A stretch of DNA of 12,917 bases from Ga0077536 sp943370145. Lineage in GTDB: Bacteria > Pseudomonadota > Gammaproteobacteria > Ga0077536. The stretch covers positions 1 through 12,917 of the forward strand of contig CALRPY020000087.1 in NCBI GenBank assembly GCA_943370145.1, given 5' to 3'. The notes under the pieces are model-generated. The model was not told the DNA's origin, made no database searches, and saw only the letters and a program-made list of their open reading frames with translations. The position numbers were made by a program, and so were the translations under genes. Below are positions 7,152-12,917 of the stretch, in pieces (position 1 is the first letter of the stretch; every line of letters begins with the position of its first letter).

Positions 7152-8530
7152 CGCTGCGCCGGCGCTTCCTGCTCCTGGTCGGCGCGCCGCTGATCGTCCT
7201 GCTGCTGGCCGAAACGGCGGTGTCCTACAGCATTGGCGTCGACACCGCCAACCAGGTGTTCGATTACTGGCTGCTCGATTCGGCACAGTCGATCGCCCAG
7301 GAGGTTCGCGTGCGGAACGGACGGCTGGACTTCGTCGCCGACGGCGAAGTCCTGGAGGTGTTCGAGTGGGACGAGCTCGACGACACCTATTTCCGGGTGC
7401 TCACGCCGGGCGGGCAGGTCGTCGCCGGCACGCTGGCGCTGCCCATGACGGTCGATATCGAACGGCTGCGCCAGGGGCCATTGTTCGAGAACGTGCGCCT
7501 CGGCGACAGGCCCGGGCGCAGCGTCACGATCGTGAGGTCGCCGGGCACCGCCGGCGAATTCGTCGTGCAGGTCGCCGAAACGCTGAACAAGCGCGGCGAC
7601 ATGACCGGCCACGTCCTGTTCATCGTGCTCGTCAAGAAGGCGCTGATCCTGGCCATCGCCCTGTTCGCCCTGGGCTGGGCGATCGACCGCGGCCTGTCGC
7701 CGCTGCGCAAGCTGATGGGGGAAATCGGCCGGCGCTCGGCTCGCGACCTGAGCCCCATCGCGCTGGAGGACGCGCCGCCGGAACTGCAGCGGCTCGTCGA
7801 AACCATGAACCGCCTGCTCGCCAGGCTCGAGCATTCGATCACGGCGCACGAACAGTTCATCGGCAACATCGCGCACCAGATCAGGACGCCGCTCGCCGGC
7901 ATCAAGCTGCAGGCGCAGCTCGCGCTGCGCGACACCGCGGCCGGGCCCGTGCACGAATCGCTGGCGCAGATCGAGCGCGCGGCCGACCACATGAACCACG
8001 TGAACTCGCAATTGCTCAAGCTGGCCCGCGCGGAGATCGCCTTCGATCGCGGCCCGTCGCAGGCGCCATCGGATCTCGTCGGGATCGTGCGCAGCTGCTG
8101 CGAGGAACTCGCGCCGCGCGCCCTGGGCCGCGACATCGAACTTTCCTTCGAAAGCGAGATGCCGGTGATTCCGCTCGCCGGCGATCCGGTGCTGCTCACG
8201 GAGATGATCAGGAACCTCATCGACAACTCCATCATCTACGGCAGGGCCGGCGGGCACATCTGGGCCAGGCTCGGCACGAGCGCAGGCCGGCTCCAGCTCA
8301 GCGTGGAGGACGACGGCCCGGGCATCCGCCCCGAACACTGGCCGCAGATCTTCGATCGCTTCTTCCGTCCACCGAACAGCCCGGGCGAGGGCTGCGGCCT
8401 CGGCCTGCCGATCGTGCGCGAGATCGCGCGCGCGCACGGCGCGGACATCCGCCTCGAAGAGCGGGCGTCGGGCGCCGGCACGCGCTTCGTGATCGACTTC
8501 CCCTCGGACATGCTCGGGCGCCGTCCCTGA
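7136..8530 (+). CDS. two-component sensor histidine kinase (TctE/QseC-like)
   Basis: A 464-residue membrane kinase. The first membrane segment spans about 11-30 and is followed by a periplasmic region of about 125 residues whose start (FDYWLLDSAQSIAQEV) resembles the 2CSK_N sensor domain. The second segment is about 160-183, then a HAMP-like linker. The dimerisation/phosphoacceptor box is FIGNIAHQIRTPLAG with H247. The ATPase part has the N box RNLIDN (N360, N364), G1 box DDGPGI (392-397) and G2 box GCGLGL (419-424), all intact. The start ATG lies within the regulator gene (16-base overlap), and MRPSLTLRRRFLL gives the expected positive N-terminus before the membrane segment. The second segment carries two adjacent lysines (K167, K168), which is unusual for a membrane span and may mark its cytoplasmic or amphipathic edge. 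The ligand is unknown; tricarboxylates, anions and metals are all seen in the wider family. Confidence 0.94.
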   Translation: MRPSLTLRRRFLLLVGAPLIVLLLAETAVSYSIGVDTANQVFDYWLLDSAQSIAQEVRVRNGRLDFVADGEVLEVFEWDELDDTYFRVLTPGGQVVAGTLALPMTVDIERLRQGPLFENVRLGDRPGRSVTIVRSPGTAGEFVVQVAETLNKRGDMTGHVLFIVLVKKALILAIALFALGWAIDRGLSPLRKLMGEIGRRSARDLSPIALEDAPPELQRLVETMNRLLARLEHSITAHEQFIGNIAHQIRTPLAGIKLQAQLALRDTAAGPVHESLAQIERAADHMNHVNSQLLKLARAEIAFDRGPSQAPSDLVGIVRSCCEELAPRALGRDIELSFESEMPVIPLAGDPVLLTEMIRNLIDNSIIYGRAGGHIWARLGTSAGRLQLSVEDDGPGIRPEHWPQIFDRFFRPPNSPGEGCGLGLPIVREIARAHGADIRLEERASGAGTRFVIDFPSDMLGRRP

Positions 8531-8587
8531 AGCGGGCGGTCCGGCGACGGCGAAGGCGGGCCATGGAGAGGTGATGCCTGCGCTATC

Positions 8588-8606
8588 CCCGCCCCGCTGG
8601 GGCGGG
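8588..8606 (+). terminator. GC-rich hairpin after the sensor kinase gene
   Basis: CCCGCCCC (8588-8595) and GGGGCGGG (8599-8606) form a perfect 8-bp stem with a GCT loop, 57 bp past the kinase stop. No T-run follows, so it is only terminator-like. It also occupies the space where a -35 box for the next gene would be expected. Confidence 0.4.
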
Positions 8607-8620
8607 CGGCGCGCAGGCCC

Positions 8621-8626
8621 TACAAT
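8621..8626 (+). promoter_or_regulatory. possible -10 box for the dioxygenase/transporter operon
   Basis: TACAAT matches five of six bases of the -10 consensus and lies 31 bp before the dioxygenase ATG. No recognisable -35 is found; the position is filled by the GC-rich hairpin. If real, transcription starts near 8633, which argues against the in-frame ATG at 8625 and for the ATG at 8658. Confidence 0.35.
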
Positions 8627-8657
8627 GCGGGCCCATGACCGACCGGAAGACCCGCCC

Positions 8658-9521
8658 ATGCTAGCTGCCGTGCCCCTGGCCCTGGCGCCGGAACCCTGCG
8701 GTTACGCCGCCCGCGTCGCCGGTCTCGATCTCTCGCGGCCGCAGGACGATGCAACGCATCAAGCAATCCGCCAGGCGTTCACGCAATACCCGGTGCTGTG
8801 CTTCACCGGACAGCACCTCGATCCGGCAAGCCTGCAGCGCTTCGCGGGCAGCCTGGGCGCTTTCGGCCACGACCCTTACGTCGCGCCGCTGCCGGACCAT
8901 CCGCACGTGATCGAGGTCAGGCGCGAAGCGCAAGAGACGGCGCCGATTTTCGGCAGCCTGTGGCATTCGGACTGGAGCTTCCAGGCGACGCCGCCCAGCG
9001 CGACGCTGCTCTACGGGGCGGAAATCCCGCCGTGCGGCGGCGACACGGTGTTTGCGAACGGCTACGCCGCGTTCGAGGCGCTGTCGCCGACGATGCAGCG
9101 CATGCTGGCGAACCTGGACGGCGTGCACTCGGCGGCGCCCGCCTACGGGCCGAAGGGGCTGTTCTCGCGCGACGACGCGACCCGCTCGATGCGCATCATC
9201 GTGTCGGCCGACGCGGAGCGGAGCGAGGCGCATCCTGTCGTGCGCCGCCACCCCGGGTCGGGCCAGCCGACGCTCTACGTCAACCACGTCTACACGATCG
9301 GCATCGACGGCATGCGCGTCGACGAGAGCCGGACCCTGCTCGAGTTTCTTTTCAAGCACATGACGCGCGAGGAGTTCGTCTACCGGCACCGCTGGGAGCA
9401 GGGCTCGCTGCTGATGTGGGACAACCGTTGCGTCGTTCACTACGCGGACGGCGGCTACGAGGGTCATCGGCGCCAGATGTATCGCAGCACGCTCGCCGGC
9501 GAACGGCCGCAGCGCGCCTGA
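8658..9521 (+). CDS. TauD/TfdA-family Fe(II)/2-oxoglutarate dioxygenase
   Basis: A 287-residue soluble enzyme, the normal length for this family. These enzymes use non-haem iron, 2-oxoglutarate and O2 to hydroxylate and often cleave a substrate such as taurine, alkyl sulfates or aryloxyacetates. The iron triad is visible: H103 and D105 in WHSDWSF, and H261 in NRCVVHYADG. Arginines at +11 and +15 from that histidine (R272, R276 in HRRQMYR) match the 2-oxoglutarate-binding positions of TauD. The ATG at 8658 has GGAAG nine bases upstream and gives an N-terminus like other members; two upstream in-frame ATGs would add arginine-rich sequence and one overlaps the -10 box. The EamA transporter starts 22 bases downstream, suggesting an operon. 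The substrate cannot be predicted, and no sulfonate ABC transporter or desulfonation gene is present. Confidence 0.92.
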   Translation: MLAAVPLALAPEPCGYAARVAGLDLSRPQDDATHQAIRQAFTQYPVLCFTGQHLDPASLQRFAGSLGAFGHDPYVAPLPDHPHVIEVRREAQETAPIFGSLWHSDWSFQATPPSATLLYGAEIPPCGGDTVFANGYAAFEALSPTMQRMLANLDGVHSAAPAYGPKGLFSRDDATRSMRIIVSADAERSEAHPVVRRHPGSGQPTLYVNHVYTIGIDGMRVDESRTLLEFLFKHMTREEFVYRHRWEQGSLLMWDNRCVVHYADGGYEGHRRQMYRSTLAGERPQRA

Positions 9522-9543
9522 TTCCGCGCCAGCCCTGAACCAC

Positions 9544-10413
9544 GTGTCCACGCCCGCCGCAGGACACTCGTCCGCCCTGCCGCTGACGAGCCTCGTCACC
9601 GCCTCGCTGATGTGGGGCTTCGCGTGGCTGCCGCTGCACCTGCTGCGCGAGGCCGGCATCGACGGCGTGGTGGTGACCTTCATTGCGTTCGGCACGGCCG
9701 GCGGCCTGCTGCTACCGGTGCTGTGGCGGGAGCGCGCACGCTGGCGTGGCCACGGCCACTGGCTGCTCGCGATCGCGGCGCTCGGCGGCTTCGCCAACGT
9801 GTCCTTCACCCTCGCGATGTCCTATGGCGAGGTCGTGCGCGTGATGGTGCTGTTCTACCTGCTGCCGGTGTGGGGCGTGCTCGGCGGGCGCATCTTCCTG
9901 GGGGAACGCATCACCTGGTTGCGCTTCGCGACGATGGTGACGGCACTCGCCGGTGCCGGTCTCATCCTCGGCGCGGACTCGCTGGACGATTTCCGTCTCG
10001 CCTGGCAGGACTGGCTCGCGATCGCCTGCGGACTCACGTTCACCGGCAACAACCTCGTGTTCCGGCTGCACCAGAACCTGCCGGTCGGCAGCAAGGTGGG
10101 CTCGATGTTGCTCGGCGCGCCGCTGCTCGCGCTCGCGATCATCGCCTGCGACCTGCAGGCGGCCGCGCCACCGACGGCCGGCGCGGCGGGCGGCGCCGCG
10201 CTCTATGGCCTGCTGGTGGTGATCGCGACCGGGATGTCCCAGTACGGGGTCACGCATCTGGAGGCAGGCCGGGTCGGCGTGCTCATCATTCTCGAACTGG
10301 TCGTGACCGTGGTGTCAGCCGTCGCGCTGGGCGTGGACACGCTGTCTCCCCGCGAATGGGCCGGCGTCGCGCTGGTCCTCGCCGCGGCGACCGCCGAGGC
10401 GCGCACGGTGTAA
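9544..10413 (+). CDS. EamA/DMT-family transporter
   Basis: A 289-residue membrane protein with about ten hydrophobic segments in two EamA halves, the usual size for drug/metabolite transporters. The first half ends with the typical stretch GRIFLGERITWLRF, and the second carries LIILELVVTVVSAVALG near its end. Family members export amino acids, nucleosides or other small metabolites across the inner membrane; the substrate here is unknown. The start is a GTG with no clear Shine-Dalgarno sequence, 22 bases after the dioxygenase stop, so translation is probably coupled and the start is less certain than the frame. No earlier ATG gives a better N-terminus, and the next ATG (9610) would remove most of the first helix. 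Confidence 0.88.
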   Translation: MSTPAAGHSSALPLTSLVTASLMWGFAWLPLHLLREAGIDGVVVTFIAFGTAGGLLLPVLWRERARWRGHGHWLLAIAALGGFANVSFTLAMSYGEVVRVMVLFYLLPVWGVLGGRIFLGERITWLRFATMVTALAGAGLILGADSLDDFRLAWQDWLAIACGLTFTGNNLVFRLHQNLPVGSKVGSMLLGAPLLALAIIACDLQAAAPPTAGAAGGAALYGLLVVIATGMSQYGVTHLEAGRVGVLIILELVVTVVSAVALGVDTLSPREWAGVALVLAAATAEARTV

Positions 10414-10445
10414 GGGCTTCGTGGTCCAGCGCCCCGGGACGCCGC

Positions 10446-10690
10446 TTTTTTTACCACTGAGAACACGGAGAACACGGAGAGAAAAGCGACTGTGTCCAGT
10501 CTGCAGTGACACCGTTCTGCGCCTGGGGCCGGCACGCTTCCGATACCCGCGCAAGCGGCGACGGCGTCTACATTTTTCCGGACGGCTGCTGCGAAACGCC
10601 GGCGCGCAGCAGCCGGAAAATCAGCATGTCGCCGTTGCGCTTTCCTGCCATTGCCTCTCCGTGTTCTCCGTGCCCTCCGTGGTAAAAAAT
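10446..10690. mobile_element. MITE-like element with ACGGAGAAC-type terminal inverted repeats
   Basis: The left arm (10446-10481) starts with a T-run and TTACCACTGAG, then two 9-bp GAACACGGA units. The right arm (10655-10690) is its reverse complement with only about four mismatches over 36 bp, ending GTGGTAAAAAAT. Between them is a 173-bp core with its own imperfect hairpin and no convincing gene. Short reading frames across it merely translate the 9-bp repeat (Thr-Glu-Asp-type or Ser-Val-Phe-type runs). I recognise the ACGGAG repeat style as a dispersed non-coding type in GC-rich proteobacteria. No transposase is encoded, so any mobility would be in trans. The T-run at its left end might also help stop transcription from the transporter gene. 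Confidence 0.65.
10574..10620. repeat. bulged hairpin in the core of the first ACGGAG element
   Basis: TTTTCCGG (10574-10581) plus CTGCTGCG (10586-10593) pair with CGCAGCAG (10605-10612) plus CCGGAAAA (10613-10620): sixteen pairs in two 8-bp blocks separated by a 4-nt one-sided bulge, with an 11-nt loop. This makes the element a nested hairpin rather than a simple inverted repeat. Confidence 0.6.
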
Positions 10691-10787
10691 CCACGCCAGC
10701 GCCCCGACGGGCACGTTGCATTGGCGAGCGGCTAGCGCTTAAGGTCGGTGTTTGCACTGCAACCCGACTGGAAGGCGTACATGAGCT

Positions 10788-10792
10788 GGAGG
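10788..10792 (+). promoter_or_regulatory. ribosome binding site deciding the GTG start of the thiolase-like gene
   Basis: GGAGG lies eight bases upstream of the GTG at 10801. It supports that start over the longer frame, which begins inside the repeat element. I see no convincing promoter in 10691-10787; TTGCAT at 10716-10721 lacks a good -10 partner. Confidence 0.7.
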
Positions 10793-10800
10793 ACGACGAC

Positions 10801-11967
10801 GTGACGATCAAGCGCAAGGCCTGCATCGTCGGCATCTACGAACACCCGACGCGCAAGGCACCCGACAAGACCATCGCCCAGCTGCACGCCGAAGTCGCGA
10901 AGGGCGCGCTGGAAGACGCGGGCCTGTCCCACCGCGACGTCGACGGCTACGCCTGTGCGGGCGACGCACCGGGTCTGGGACCGCTGTCGATGGTCGACTA
11001 CCTGAACCTGCGCGTGCGCCACGTCGACTCGACCGACACCGGCGGTTCCTCCTACCTGATCCACGTCGCCCATGCCGCCGAAGCGATCGCGCTCGGCAAG
11101 TGCGACATCGCGCTGGTGACGCTGGCCGGACGCCCCCGCTCGGAAGGCTCCAGCGGCACCGTGCCACGCAATTTCGGCGCGAACGCGCCCGACGTCCCCT
11201 TCGAGCTGCCCTTCCACCCCGTGACGGTGAACCAGTATGCGATGGCCGCGATGCGCCACATGCACGAGTACGGCACGACGTCCGAGCAGCTGGCATGGGT
11301 CAAGGTCGCGGCGTCCCACCACGCGCAGCACAACCCGCACGCGATGCTGCGCGACGTGGTCACCGTCGAGGAGGTCGTGAACTCCCCGCTGATTTCCGAC
11401 CCCCTGCATCGCCTCGACTGCTGCGTCGTCAGCGACGGCGGCGGCGCGGTGGTGCTGGCGCGGCCCGAGATCGCGGCCTCGCTGAACAAGCCGGTGGTGA
11501 ACCTGCTCGGCGCGGGCACGAGCCCGAAAGGCCTGAACGGCGGCAAGATCGACATGACTTACACCGGCGCCAGGTTCTCGGGCGCTGCGGCCTTCGCCGA
11601 AGCCGGCGTCACCCCGGCGGACATTCGCTACGCATCGATCTACGACAGCTTCACGATCACCGTCGTCATGCAGCTCGAGGATCTCGGCTTCTGCAGGAAG
11701 GGCGAAGGCGGACGCTTCGTCGCCGACGGCAACCTCATCTCGGGTGTCGGCAAACTGCCGTTCAACACCGACGGCGGCGGCCTGTGCAACAACCACCCCG
11801 CGAACCGCGGCGGCATGACCAAGATCATCGAGGCCGTACGCCAGCTGCGCGGCGAGGCACACCCGAAGGTGCAGGTCGCCGACTGCGGGCTCGCGCTCGC
11901 GCACGGCACCGGCGGCGTCATCTCGTCGCGCCACGGCAGCGCGACCCTCATCATGGAGAGAGGCTGA
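10801..11967 (+). CDS. thiolase-superfamily protein (SCP2/Ltp2-like) lacking the usual nucleophilic Cys
   Basis: A 388-residue soluble protein with the SCP2-thiolase type of fold. The N-terminus (ACIVGIYEHPTRKAP), DCCVVSDGGGAVVLA in the middle and NTDGGGLCNNHPANRGG near 325-341 are typical of this branch. Where biosynthetic or degradative thiolases have the acyl-accepting cysteine, this protein reads DTGGSSYL (G81-G82-S83-S84). The NHP histidine (H332), H368 in AHGTGG and Y281 in YDSFT remain. Together with the DUF35 gene three bases downstream, this resembles pairs such as Ltp2-ChsH2(DUF35), an acyl-CoA retro-aldolase of steroid side-chain breakdown, and BbsAB, benzoylsuccinyl-CoA thiolase. 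I infer carbon-carbon cleavage or formation on an acyl-CoA; the substrate is unknown. The GTG start is set by GGAGG eight bases upstream and by the match of the protein start to the family. Confidence 0.88.
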   Translation: MTIKRKACIVGIYEHPTRKAPDKTIAQLHAEVAKGALEDAGLSHRDVDGYACAGDAPGLGPLSMVDYLNLRVRHVDSTDTGGSSYLIHVAHAAEAIALGKCDIALVTLAGRPRSEGSSGTVPRNFGANAPDVPFELPFHPVTVNQYAMAAMRHMHEYGTTSEQLAWVKVAASHHAQHNPHAMLRDVVTVEEVVNSPLISDPLHRLDCCVVSDGGGAVVLARPEIAASLNKPVVNLLGAGTSPKGLNGGKIDMTYTGARFSGAAAFAEAGVTPADIRYASIYDSFTITVVMQLEDLGFCRKGEGGRFVADGNLISGVGKLPFNTDGGGLCNNHPANRGGMTKIIEAVRQLRGEAHPKVQVADCGLALAHGTGGVISSRHGSATLIMERG

Positions 11968-11970
11968 AGC

Positions 11971-12372
11971 ATGGCCACGATCTACCAGGACCGCACGATC
12001 ACGGCGCCGGTGCCGACGCCGGAGAACCAGCCGTTCTTCGACGCCGCGGCGCGCGGCGAACTGCTGATCAAGCGCTGCGCGGACTGCGGCGAACATCACT
12101 ATTTCCCGCGCGCGATCTGCCCGCACTGCTTCAGCGACCGCACCGAGTGGGTGCGCACCGCCGGCCGGGGCACCATCTACTCCTTCAGTGTGTCGCGCCG
12201 CGTGCTGCCGACCGCCTATGCGATCGCCTATGTCACCCTCGATGAGGGCGTGTCGATGATGACCAACATCGTCGACTGCGATCTCGATGAAATCCGCATC
12301 GGGCAGGCGGTGACAGTGGTGTTCAAGCCAACCGACGGCGGCCCGCCGGTGCCGATGTTCCGGCCGGCCTGA
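11971..12372 (+). CDS. DUF35 Zn-ribbon/OB-fold acyl-CoA-binding partner protein
   Basis: A 133-residue protein of usual DUF35 length. Residues 1-35 are the N-terminal helical part (PTPENQPFFDAAARGELLIK), then a rubredoxin-like zinc ribbon with C36, C39, C50 and C53 (CADCG and CPHC), then an OB-fold (about 60-130). Such proteins bind acyl-CoA and form complexes with thiolase-fold subunits, placing the CoA arm for the partner's active site; known cases are ChsH2 with Ltp2, BbsA with BbsB, and the archaeal thiolase/HMG-CoA synthase/DUF35 complex. It lies three bases after the thiolase-like stop, with a GAGAGG purine run upstream, so the two genes are clearly co-transcribed and the products probably form a complex. 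All four zinc ligands are present. Confidence 0.93.
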   Translation: MATIYQDRTITAPVPTPENQPFFDAAARGELLIKRCADCGEHHYFPRAICPHCFSDRTEWVRTAGRGTIYSFSVSRRVLPTAYAIAYVTLDEGVSMMTNIVDCDLDEIRIGQAVTVVFKPTDGGPPVPMFRPA

Positions 12373-12451
12373 GCGCGACCTGAACTCCGCGCAGCCTCGA
12401 ACGCCGCCGATCGTCGCCTCGCCCGCCCCGGGCTGTCTCTTGGTCACATTC

Positions 12452-12471
12452 GGACGCGGGTGCCCGCGTCC
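12452..12471. terminator. hairpin downstream of the thiolase-like/DUF35 operon
   Basis: GGACGCGGG (12452-12460) and CCCGCGTCC (12463-12471) form a perfect 9-bp stem around TG (8 bp with a 4-nt loop in practice), 80 bp past the DUF35 stop. It is terminator-like in position but lacks a T-run. Confidence 0.4.
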
Positions 12472-12483
12472 ACGTGCTGTTGG

Positions 12484-12614
12484 GCCACAGAGAACGCCGA
12501 GAACACCGAGATTAGACGAGTGGGGCTGAGCCAGCGGTCGACGGCATGGCCATTGCCCGGACCACGCTCGAAAATGCGACTTCTCCATGTCCTCCGTGCT
12601 CTCCGTGGTGAAAC
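12484..12614. repeat. second ACGGAG-type element (B)
   Basis: The left arm (12484-12514) carries the ACCGAG subtype of the 9-bp unit, GAACACCGA, and the right arm (12581-12614) the ACGGAG subtype in reverse orientation, ending CTCTCCGTGGTGAAA. Its two arms match each other only imperfectly; each matches an arm of element C much better. The 66-bp core shows no gene. Confidence 0.55.
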
Positions 12615-12644
12615 CCGGCGTTGCCACGGCAACAGGCGCCGAAT

Positions 12645-12771
12645 GTTGACCAAGAGCACGGAGGACACGGAGAAGAACGGTGAATGGCGGAATGCGCCTC
12701 TGCCGTGGCGATGCCGGCCGGGCGGCACCTGTCCACCCGATCCGCTCGGTGTTCTCGGTGTTCGGTGACCC
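12645..12771. repeat. third ACGGAG-type element (C), inverted relative to B
   Basis: The left arm (12645-12680) has AGAGCACGGAGGACACGGAG and the right arm (12744-12771) has CTCGGTGTTCTCGGTGTTC. The left arm matches the reverse complement of B's right arm in 22 of 23 bases (12654-12676 against 12581-12603). The right arm matches the reverse complement of B's left arm in 18 of 19 (12745-12763 against 12493-12511). C is therefore either an inverted copy of B or the other half of one nested structure. Confidence 0.55.
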
Positions 12772-12862
12772 ATCATCACGGCCCCCGGTACCTGCGCTCA
12801 GATGTGGCCACGAGACAGCCCGCGACGGGAGCGGCGAAGACCCGCGCCCGCGTGCCTCAGAA

Positions 12863-12899
12863 AGAAAAGGTGTCAGATTTGAAATCTGACACCTTTTCT
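12863..12899. repeat. perfect 37-nt palindrome, REP-like or terminator-like
   Basis: Arms AGAAAAGGTGTCAGATTT (12863-12880) and AAATCTGACACCTTTTCT (12882-12899) are exact reverse complements around one G. A strong stem ending in a CTTTTCT run can act as a bidirectional terminator. Its low GC content contrasts sharply with the surroundings. The GGTGTCAGATTT core looks to me like a dispersed palindrome found in proteobacteria, sometimes near REP-associated (Y1) transposases; that recollection needs checking. Confidence 0.7.
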
Positions 12900-12917
12900 C
12901 GGCTCTGGACCCTGCAG

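Larger units (their letters stand above)
12373..12917. other. 545-bp gene-free region with repeats and palindromes
   Basis: No credible coding sequence lies after the DUF35 stop. Small open frames here translate the ACGGAG/ACCGAG units and do not resemble proteins. The stretch holds a 9-bp hairpin (12452-12471), two ACGGAG-type elements (12484-12614 and 12645-12771) and a 37-nt palindrome (12863-12899). About 12772-12862 shows nothing I can name. Confidence 0.7.

Noticed and set aside
7115..8659. 514-codon minus-strand frame opposite the sensor kinase
   Set aside because: The plus-strand kinase has all its H, N, G1 and G2 boxes in order; the opposite frame shows no family features.
10446..10490. 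Short tandem repeats as a possible CRISPR array
   Set aside because: The unit is 9 bp with no spacers, it occurs only two to three times in a row, and it appears in inverted orientation at the other end of the element.
10716..10744. TTGCAT ... TTAAGG as a promoter for the thiolase-like operon
   Set aside because: The spacing is 17 bp but the -10 candidate matches the consensus in only two or three bases.
10732..12627. 631-codon open frame on the minus strand opposite the thiolase-like and DUF35 genes
   Set aside because: It spans two well-supported genes and a repeat, has no domain signature, and its composition is that of a shadow frame.
12460..12768. About 100-residue open frame with Thr-Glu-Asp-Thr-Glu runs
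   Set aside because: It is a translation of the 9-bp ACGGAG units and their complements; the runs are a known by-product of such repeats, not protein sequence.

Overview
The window is dense, GC-rich bacterial DNA of a proteobacterial kind. The gene families fit a gamma- or betaproteobacterium: an LplT/Aas-type phospholipid repair fusion, a TctDE/QseBC-like two-component pair, a SulP anion transporter, a TauD-family dioxygenase, and a thiolase-like/DUF35 pair. I cannot name the species. I count eight protein genes, and all have intact reading frames. I see no tRNA, rRNA, CRISPR array or transposase gene.

Layout. (1) 19-3471 (+) is a three-part fusion of a lysophospholipid-flippase-like MFS domain, a PlsC acyltransferase and an AMP-forming acyl-ACP synthetase. 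(2) It converges on a minus-strand pair: sulP (4589-6163) followed by a tandem universal-stress-domain protein (3468-4517). The two convergent stop codons share one CTAG. (3) A 307-bp regulatory region (6164-6470) separates sulP from a divergent response regulator/sensor kinase operon (6471-8530). It holds a direct repeat of the PmrA/QseB type next to a -35-like hexamer facing sulP, so the two-component system may control sulP. (4) A TauD/TfdA-type dioxygenase and an EamA/DMT exporter-like protein form a likely operon (8658-10413). (5) A thiolase-fold protein lacking the usual nucleophilic Cys and a DUF35 Zn-ribbon/OB-fold partner (10801-12372) form a likely heteromeric acyl-CoA aldolase or thiolase. 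(6) This last operon is bracketed by non-coding elements built from 9-bp ACGGAGAAC-type units: one at 10446-10690 and a double, inverted arrangement at 12484-12771. A perfect 37-nt palindrome lies near the right edge (12863-12899).

The most interesting material is non-coding: the sulP operator candidate, the ACGGAG elements whose arms pair by sequence subtype, the long palindromes placed at gene ends, and the bracketing of the thiolase/DUF35 operon. I found no clearly undescribed multi-gene system. The nearest candidates are the thiolase-like/DUF35 pair of unknown substrate and the two-component/SulP/Usp module.
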